Below are positions 58,458 to 64,000 of a stretch of 64,000 nt of DNA, in pieces; position 1 is the stretch's first letter, and each line of letters opens with the position of its first letter. The notes beneath the pieces were generated by a model. That model made no database searches, was not told the origin of the DNA, and worked only from the letters and a program-made list of their open reading frames with translations. Origin of the DNA: CAYRXM01 sp964449465. Lineage in GTDB: Bacteria > Chloroflexota > Anaerolineae > JAFGEY01. Position numbers and translations under genes: made by a program. The stretch lies in contig CAYVBK010000015.1 in assembly GCA_964449465.1 (NCBI GenBank), positions 43,855-107,854 on the forward strand, in the 5' to 3' direction.

Positions 58458-60824
58458 CTATTTTTTCTGCCCGGCCGCCGAAAAATCCAGTGAGACGGGA
58501 TTGTTGCCGCTGATCGTCATCACCCGCACCTGGATGCTGCCGTCGGACTGCACCCACGATGGTGGGTTGAGCAGGACATTGCTGCCCCAGACCAGCCCGA
58601 TGGATTCCCATTGATCGTTATCGGCACGCCTGATCTGGATGGTGGGCCGGGTGGTGGTCGAGGATGCATAGGACGACGTCAGGTGCAGGTTCAATTCGGT
58701 GAGGGTCACGTGATCGGCGTCGGGTATGTAAAAGGCGAATGTGACCGGCGTTTGAAAGGGATACAGGTTTTGAGGACTGGCATTTTCGTCACCATCCAGG
58801 ACCTGCCAGGTCATCAATCCCGTCGGCACGCTCCAGGCATTGCTGCCGCTGCTGGACGGCGAAATCCAGGTAAAGGACAGTGGCATCACCAGCAAGGTGG
58901 TGGCGTACAGGCCGGTGTTTTTGCCTTCGACCACAATCTGGTCGGGGCTGGCGTCCAGCCAGCCGACCAGGTTCAGGCCGTCCAGGGTGATGGAGGCAGA
59001 TTGGGCACTGTAGGGCGGAAACAGGCAGTCGGCAATTTCTTTGCGACGTTCTTGCTCGCGGCCCTCGCGGCCCAACGTGGACGGCCCAGCCAGGTCATTG
59101 CCCAGTTGGTAGAGGGGATTGCCGCCAATGACCGAAATGTCGAGCGAGATGGTTTGGGTGGCCCCGTTGGGCAGGTCGTCTATTTGCACCGGGTATTTGT
59201 TCAAGACCAAAACGCAGCGGGTGAGGTTATAGCCGCTCTGGTTGGACAGGCTGCCCTGCACCCGAAACAGGTTGTTGGATACCTGGCTGAGGGTCAAGCT
59301 GGCCGAGACGCCGGACCAGGGACGGAGGGTGTGGACGGCAAAGCCGCTCATCGAACCAACATTGACCTCCAGGTTGCGCACCCGAGTGGGCGGCCCTTGC
59401 TCAACCCGCAGCGACCCCGTCAGTGCGCCGACCGACCCCGTTCCTGAGGTGGCAAGTTGATATACCAGAGTGTGATCGGGCAGGCGCACATCATAGCCCT
59501 GGCGCAGCGGCGAATACAGCCCCACAAAATGATCCACGGCGGCCATGCCGCTTTGGGGCATGGCGCGAATCACCGTCACCTGGCTGATTGCGGGGCGGGT
59601 GCCGCGAAACAGCCAGCCCGAAATATAGGCCCCGCAGCTAAAGATGACAATTAGCAGCGGGATGGTGATCCAGGCCCACGACTGTCGGTCAATCGCCCGC
59701 AGCACCAGCAGGTTGAGCGGCCCGATGATCATGATGTAAAAGAACAAGAACATCATCACCAGCAGCACCGACGGTGCGTCCAGGCCGGGGATGTTGGCGA
59801 TGGCCTGATCGAGCGATCCCCAGGCGATCTGCGCCCTGCCGGGGCGCAGAGTCAGGGGAACGGCATAGAACAGGCGCGGCCAGAGTTTGTCGTTGCCCAC
59901 CCAGGCCCGCAAAGGCTCCTGGTAGGGGTCAAAAGCCAGGTAATCCAGCCGCCCGCGATCCAACTCGCGGCGCACGATGAGCGGCTGTTGCACGCTCCCG
60001 GCCAGAACCCGGCCGGTAGTCGGCTCGATTTGCGCCACCACCACCGGTAACTCGGATGCCAGAGGGGTGTTGGCAAAAGTGCCGATGGCCGACAGGTCAC
60101 TGATGCTTTGAGTGCCGATCACCCGCACCGGCAGCAGATCGTCCAGGCCGGCGGCGGTGGCCACGGCATTGGGCCCGCCGCAGATGATCAAGTGGCCGCC
60201 AAAAGCCACCCAGCCGCGCAGAGCTGTCCGCTGATCGGCGGTGAGGGGGGCGGTGTCGGCGCGGTGCAAGATCAGGGCATCCAGGCCGTTCAGGGCGCGA
60301 CCCTGTGCGGGAATGTCGGACAGGGACAGGTGGGCCACGTTGAACCGCCCTTTGCCCACCGGCGGCAGCCCGGCTAAATAGTTGAGCGCAGCCCCATCAT
60401 CGCCGATCACGCCGATCAAGAAATCTTGATCGCTCAGCGGTTGCAAGCGCACCTGTTGTTCGACCAGGGTGCGGTTTTTTTGGATCAGCGACACTGTGAT
60501 TTCTTGAGTATAATTGGGAATAAAAACAAAGAGCGAGAATTGTTTACGGGATTGGGTGGGGAGGATGGCCGGTTGAGTGTACACCACATCGGCGTTGTTC
60601 CAGTTGCCACCGGTTTTGACGCGGATTTCGCCGTTGACATCGCCGCCCTGATTGGCGGCGATGATGGTAATGGGCAGCCAGCCGCCGACTTTGTAATATC
60701 CATCCCAGCCGGCGCGAATGTCCAGCGTGGGCAGGTCTTGGGCCGAGATATGGGTTGGCGCCAGGACACCAATTGCGCCCAGCCCGACGGCCATCCATAG
60801 TATGATTTGTCGCAATGTTCGCAC
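58458..60824 (-). CDS. Large exported membrane protein of the VWA/ABC cluster
   Basis: A 788-residue protein. A signal peptide (RTLRQIILWMAVGLGAIGVL to ISAQ) is followed by an extracellular N-terminal domain (LDIRAGWDGYYKVGGWLPIT), a GATase-like region (LNGLDALILHRADTAPLTAD, WVAFGGHLIICGGPNA), then two adjacent membrane segments near residues 370-430 (VLLVMMFLFFYIMIIGPLNL, WAWITIPLLIVIFSCGAYIS) and a long beta-rich C-terminal domain. The frame reaches GTG 60860, but transcription is predicted to start near 60866 and GTG 60824 has AGGAG 6 nt upstream. It is divergent from the double-VWA gene and first in the ABC operon. It probably forms an envelope complex with those products. Confidence 0.75.
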   Translation of the reverse strand: MRTLRQIILWMAVGLGAIGVLAPTHISAQDLPTLDIRAGWDGYYKVGGWLPITIIAANQGGDVNGEIRVKTGGNWNNADVVYTQPAILPTQSRKQFSLFVFIPNYTQEITVSLIQKNRTLVEQQVRLQPLSDQDFLIGVIGDDGAALNYLAGLPPVGKGRFNVAHLSLSDIPAQGRALNGLDALILHRADTAPLTADQRTALRGWVAFGGHLIICGGPNAVATAAGLDDLLPVRVIGTQSISDLSAIGTFANTPLASELPVVVAQIEPTTGRVLAGSVQQPLIVRRELDRGRLDYLAFDPYQEPLRAWVGNDKLWPRLFYAVPLTLRPGRAQIAWGSLDQAIANIPGLDAPSVLLVMMFLFFYIMIIGPLNLLVLRAIDRQSWAWITIPLLIVIFSCGAYISGWLFRGTRPAISQVTVIRAMPQSGMAAVDHFVGLYSPLRQGYDVRLPDHTLVYQLATSGTGSVGALTGSLRVEQGPPTRVRNLEVNVGSMSGFAVHTLRPWSGVSASLTLSQVSNNLFRVQGSLSNQSGYNLTRCVLVLNKYPVQIDDLPNGATQTISLDISVIGGNPLYQLGNDLAGPSTLGREGREQERRKEIADCLFPPYSAQSASITLDGLNLVGWLDASPDQIVVEGKNTGLYATTLLVMPLSFTWISPSSSGSNAWSVPTGLMTWQVLDGDENASPQNLYPFQTPVTFAFYIPDADHVTLTELNLHLTSSYASSTTTRPTIQIRRADNDQWESIGLVWGSNVLLNPPSWVQSDGSIQVRVMTISGNNPVSLDFSAAGQKK

Positions 60825-60872
60825 GCCGCTCTCCTGGCTTGAGAATTGGGTCTGTTTCACGGGTTCGTTCAG

Positions 60873-60901
60873 AGTATACCTGTAAATTTACTATGCGTCA
60901 A
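60873..60901 (-). promoter_or_regulatory. Promoter of the ABC/membrane-protein operon
   Basis: Minus strand TTGACG (60901-60896) and TATACT (60878-60873), 17-nt spacer. It is back-to-back with the promoter of the divergent VWA gene. Confidence 0.65.
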
Positions 60902-60910
60902 GGGAGGGGC

Positions 60911-60939
60911 TTGCCTCGCCTGTCAAGGGGCGGTATAAT
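60911..60939 (+). promoter_or_regulatory. Promoter of the double-VWA gene
   Basis: TTGCCT (60911-60916) and TATAAT (60934-60939), 17-nt spacer, about 30 nt before ATG 60978. Confidence 0.7.
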
Positions 60940-60977
60940 GGCTTTGAATCACAAATTTTACCATAGATCGGCTTGCT

Positions 60978-63914
60978 ATGCGCTTACCTGTCTCATTTGC
61001 GTATCCTCATTATCTCTGGATATTTCTGGTTTTGCCAGTGATGGTCGGCTTGTGGCAGCGCGGGCGAAATCGGTTTCGCCGCCTGCGCGAGGGCATCAGC
61101 CTGGTGGTGCGCCTGCTCATCCTGGCTTTGCTGGTGCTGGGCCTGGCCGGGCTGCAATGGGTGCGCGCCAGCAATGACCTGGCGGTGGTGTTTTTGCTGG
61201 ATGTGTCGGACAGCGTTGACCAGGCTGCCCGCGCACAGGCTGTCGAATTTGTGCGCGCCGCGCTCTCGCACATGGGGTCAAACGATCATGCCGCGCTGGT
61301 GCTGTTCGGCTCGGACGCCCTGGTCGAACGGCCCATGTCGCAGTCGCACGAGTTGGGCGAGTTGCTGTCCGTTCCGTCTACCTTTCACACCGACATCGGC
61401 CAGGCCATACGGCTGGGGCTGGCCCTCTTGCCGGCGACAGCGCAGCGGCGGCTGGTGCTGCTGTCCGACGGCGTGGACACTGTATCTGGCGCAACGGCCA
61501 ACAGTGAGACGGCGGCGCGTCTGGCGGCGGCCGGCGGCGCCGAACTGGATGTGGTGCCGCTGCCCGGACGCGGCGACGGGGGAGGCGAAGAGGTTTTGCT
61601 GGATAGCCTGAACGCGCCTTCTCTGCTGTATGAGGGCGAAATGTTTGGCGTGACGGTGCGGGTGCGCAGCACGGCAGCGCAATACGCCCTGATTCGCCTC
61701 TATGCCGACGACGCGCTGGCACACGAAGAGCTGGTTTATCTCCAGGTTGGCCTCAACTCGTTTTTGTTCGAGATGCAGGCCGGCCAGTCTGGCTTTAGCA
61801 CGTTCACGGCGCAGTTGGTGCCGGAAAAGGACGTGTTTTATCAAAACAATGTGCTGGGTGCGTTTGCCCTGGTGCGTGGGCAGCCGCGTGTGTTGGTGGT
61901 GGCCCGCTCGCCGTATCCCGACAAACAGAGCGGCGTGTTGGTAGACGATGCGCAAGCACTGATGGCGGCGTTGGAGAGCGTAAACATTCCGGTTGAGCGG
62001 GTTACGCCGGCCTACATGCCCGCCGATCTGCCCTCGCTGGGCGAATATGCGGCGGTGGTGCTGGCCAATGTGCCGGCCACCGACCTTTCGCCGCGCCAGA
62101 TGGAGCTGTTGCAAGCCTATGTGCGCGATTTGGGGCATGGGCTGGTGTGTGTGGGCGGCGAGGAGAGCTATGGCGTGGGCGGTTATGTCAAGACACCGTT
62201 GGAAGAGACGCTGCCGGTTGAGATGGTGATCAAGGACCGGCAGCGCATGCCGCCGCTGGCGATCATTTTTGTGGTGGACAAGTCGGGCAGCATGGACATG
62301 GCCGCCAGCCCCGGCACGCCGCGCAAAATCGAGCTGGTCAAAGAGGCTGTGGTGCGTTCGCTCGATCTGCTCAACCCCGGCGATCAGGTGGGGGTGGTGG
62401 CATTTGAAGACTCGGCGCAGTGGGTGTGGAACCTGGCTCCGTTGGAGGATGTGGAGGCGGTCAAAACGCAGGTGATGACCATGCGCGGCGGCGGCGGCAC
62501 CGACATTTTTGCCGGCCTGGAGGCGGCGGTGCGGGTGATGGAGGGCAGCGACGCCCGCCTCAAGCACGTCATTCTGCTCACCGACGGCGGAGCCAGTGAG
62601 ACAGGGCTGCGTGAGCTGGCTTTGCGCCTGCAAGCGACCAACGGCACGCTGTCTACGGTGGGGGTGGGCCAGGATGCGGCGACTTTTTTGCAGCAGTTGG
62701 CCCTCGACGGCGGCGGCCGCTATCATTACACCGACAATCCGGCCACCATTCCGCAGATTTTTGCCCAGGAGACCAGCCTGGCGCAGCGTGCTTATATTGT
62801 CGAAGAACTGTTCTACCCGGCCCTGGCCGGGCGCAGCCTCATTTTGAGCGGCATCGAAACGACGCCGCCGCTGTACGGCTATGTGGCCGCCTCGCCCAAG
62901 CCGGCCGCGCAAGTGATCCTGGTCTCCGGCCAGGACGACCCGCTGCTGGCACAGTGGCAGTATGGGTTGGGGCGGGCGGTGGCCTGGACTTCGGACGCCA
63001 AAGGCAAGTGGGCGCAGGCGTGGCTGAGTTGGGAGCAATTTCCGCGTTTTTGGGCGCAGACGGTGCGCTGGACCATTGTCGAGCGCGACGAGTCGGGGCT
63101 GGAAACGCGCATCACCGACGAGGGTGAGCGGGCGCGCATCGCCGTAGACGTGGTGGGCGACGCCGCGCCCTATGGCAATGACCTGAGCATGAACGCGTAT
63201 TTGATCTCGCCTTCGCTCAAATCGCAGCAAATATCTTTGCGCCAGACTGCGCCGGGCCACTATGAGGCTGCTTTTCGTCCAGAGGAGCAGGGGGTCTACC
63301 TGGTGCGCATTGCGGCGGCCTCATCGCAGCCCGATGCGCCGGCCCTGACCCAGACGATTGGTATGGTGCGCGCCTATTCGCCGGAATATCGCCTGCTCCA
63401 GGCCGATGAAAATGCCATGCGCCGCCTGGCCGAGGCCGGGCAGGGGCGGTTGCTCGATGACCCGGCCGGCGTTTTTCAGCACACCCAACAGCCGGTGTAT
63501 ACATTTACCGACATCTGGATGGGACTGCTGATTGCGGCAGTGTGCCTGACTCCGCTGGACGTGGGGGTGCGGCGGGTGACGGTGCGCTGGAGCGAGATGG
63601 CGCAAGGTCTGGGGCGGGCCTGGGGTGGAGTGATGGCCCGTCTGCGGCATCGCCCGGCGCCTCGCCTGCCTGCCGAGCAGCCCATTTCGCGGCTGATGGA
63701 GGCCAAAAAGCGCGCTCCGCTCGAATCGGCCGACGAGGCGGCGATCAGGCCAGCCTTGCCCACATCTGCGGCCATCCCGCCAACGCCGCCGCCGCCCGTG
63801 TCTGTGCCGGCCGAGTCTGTGCCGGCGCCGGTTCAGCCGCCCGCCGAGCCGCCCGCCGGCGACATGGCTGCGCGTCTGCTGGCGGCCAAAAAGCGGGCCG
63901 GGCGGACAGAGTGA
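60978..63914 (+). CDS. Membrane protein with two VWA domains and a GATase-like domain
   Basis: A 978-residue protein. Two N-terminal membrane helices (YLWIFLVLPVMVGLW; ISLVVRLLILALLVLGLAG) are followed by a first VWA domain (FLLDVSDSVDQ, MIDAS-like DVSDS), a beta domain, a GATase/ThuA-like part (LGEYAAVVLANVPATDLSPR, GHGLVCVGGEESYGVGGY) and a second VWA with a full MIDAS (FVVDKSGSMDMA, ILLTDGGASETG). A third helix (WMGLLIAAVCLTPLDVGV) precedes a Pro-rich tail with two copies of a short unit (SRLMEAKKRA, ARLLAAKKRAG). No strong ribosome site precedes ATG 60978. It is divergent from the ABC operon, and the shared promoter region suggests a joint envelope function. Confidence 0.88.
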   Translation: MRLPVSFAYPHYLWIFLVLPVMVGLWQRGRNRFRRLREGISLVVRLLILALLVLGLAGLQWVRASNDLAVVFLLDVSDSVDQAARAQAVEFVRAALSHMGSNDHAALVLFGSDALVERPMSQSHELGELLSVPSTFHTDIGQAIRLGLALLPATAQRRLVLLSDGVDTVSGATANSETAARLAAAGGAELDVVPLPGRGDGGGEEVLLDSLNAPSLLYEGEMFGVTVRVRSTAAQYALIRLYADDALAHEELVYLQVGLNSFLFEMQAGQSGFSTFTAQLVPEKDVFYQNNVLGAFALVRGQPRVLVVARSPYPDKQSGVLVDDAQALMAALESVNIPVERVTPAYMPADLPSLGEYAAVVLANVPATDLSPRQMELLQAYVRDLGHGLVCVGGEESYGVGGYVKTPLEETLPVEMVIKDRQRMPPLAIIFVVDKSGSMDMAASPGTPRKIELVKEAVVRSLDLLNPGDQVGVVAFEDSAQWVWNLAPLEDVEAVKTQVMTMRGGGGTDIFAGLEAAVRVMEGSDARLKHVILLTDGGASETGLRELALRLQATNGTLSTVGVGQDAATFLQQLALDGGGRYHYTDNPATIPQIFAQETSLAQRAYIVEELFYPALAGRSLILSGIETTPPLYGYVAASPKPAAQVILVSGQDDPLLAQWQYGLGRAVAWTSDAKGKWAQAWLSWEQFPRFWAQTVRWTIVERDESGLETRITDEGERARIAVDVVGDAAPYGNDLSMNAYLISPSLKSQQISLRQTAPGHYEAAFRPEEQGVYLVRIAAASSQPDAPALTQTIGMVRAYSPEYRLLQADENAMRRLAEAGQGRLLDDPAGVFQHTQQPVYTFTDIWMGLLIAAVCLTPLDVGVRRVTVRWSEMAQGLGRAWGGVMARLRHRPAPRLPAEQPISRLMEAKKRAPLESADEAAIRPALPTSAAIPPTPPPPVSVPAESVPAPVQPPAEPPAGDMAARLLAAKKRAGRTE

Positions 63915-64000
63915 GGGGGGCGCGGCGCATTGCCGACCTGATCGGGCAGCCTGGGTTTTTGTTCCATACTACCCCCTTGGACGCTTGTCAAGCGACCGGA
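63915..64000. other. Right edge, no feature recognised
   Basis: 86 bp after the VWA stop codon. No ORF start, hairpin with U-tract or promoter could be supported here. Confidence 0.5.

Overview
The window looks like a chromosomal segment of a Chloroflexota bacterium (Anaerolineae/Caldilineae-like). This is inferred from style and gene content: high-GC coding sequence, (N)TPxPT-rich linkers, a surface protein ending in VYLPLAIKDL, DUF11/CSLREA proteins, a SARP-type BTAD regulator, several MoxR/VWA/DUF58 genes, an OleC/OleD pair, and many small palindromic repeats. No rRNA, tRNA or CRISPR array was found.

Layout. 0-5.3 kb: a truncated secreted PPC/Fn3 protein, a 162-bp MITE, a MoxR ATPase, a deaminase-DUF3795 fusion and a VWA protein. 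5.3-9.2 kb: an AT-richer, rearranged patch with a META-domain protein, a frameshifted secreted serine protease, one intact response regulator, two response-regulator fragments and two small exported proteins. 9.3-12.4 kb: a Gfo/Idh/MocA oxidoreductase, BioY and a zinc-ribbon membrane protein. 12.4-18 kb: one five-gene operon (YbaK, OleC, DNA methyltransferase, AvaI/BsoBI-type endonuclease, OleD), with a restriction-modification pair lodged between two olefin-pathway genes. 18.1-18.5 kb: three tandem 128-bp MITEs. 18.7-25 kb: a lipoprotein, a GH31 glucosidase, an alpha/beta hydrolase-cNMP fusion and a site-2 protease.

25.2-28.5 kb holds a ParA plus ribbon-helix-helix pair bracketed by two four-site arrays of AGTAYACY octamers at 11-12 bp spacing, a candidate centromere/operator system. 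28.5-38.9 kb: DegV, homoserine dehydrogenase, DUF58, an FHA-winged-helix regulator divergent from a Ser/Thr kinase, a thioesterase/response regulator/hybrid histidine kinase operon and an aminotransferase. 39-43.5 kb: a two-domain esterase, then a Cys-containing lipoprotein, a radical SAM/SPASM protein and a chagasin-type inhibitor. 43.6-50 kb: a BTAD/AAA/TPR regulator divergent from a small protein and a large CSLREA/beta-helix/DUF11 surface protein. 50-53.8 kb: an SRPBCC protein, a membrane PPM-like protein lacking metal ligands, and a URO-D-like protein.

54-56.5 kb holds the two most unusual items. The first is a phosphoglycerate mutase whose sequence is a circular permutation of the normal enzyme. 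The second is a self-contained unit of promoter, c-di-AMP (ydaO-yuaA) riboswitch, terminator, 48-codon gene and terminator. 56.4-63.9 kb: an ABC permease and ATPase with an 788-aa membrane protein, divergent from a 978-aa double-VWA membrane protein.

Gene starts were chosen from Shine-Dalgarno sites, overlaps and visible sigma70-like promoters. All family assignments come from reading motifs, not from database searches.
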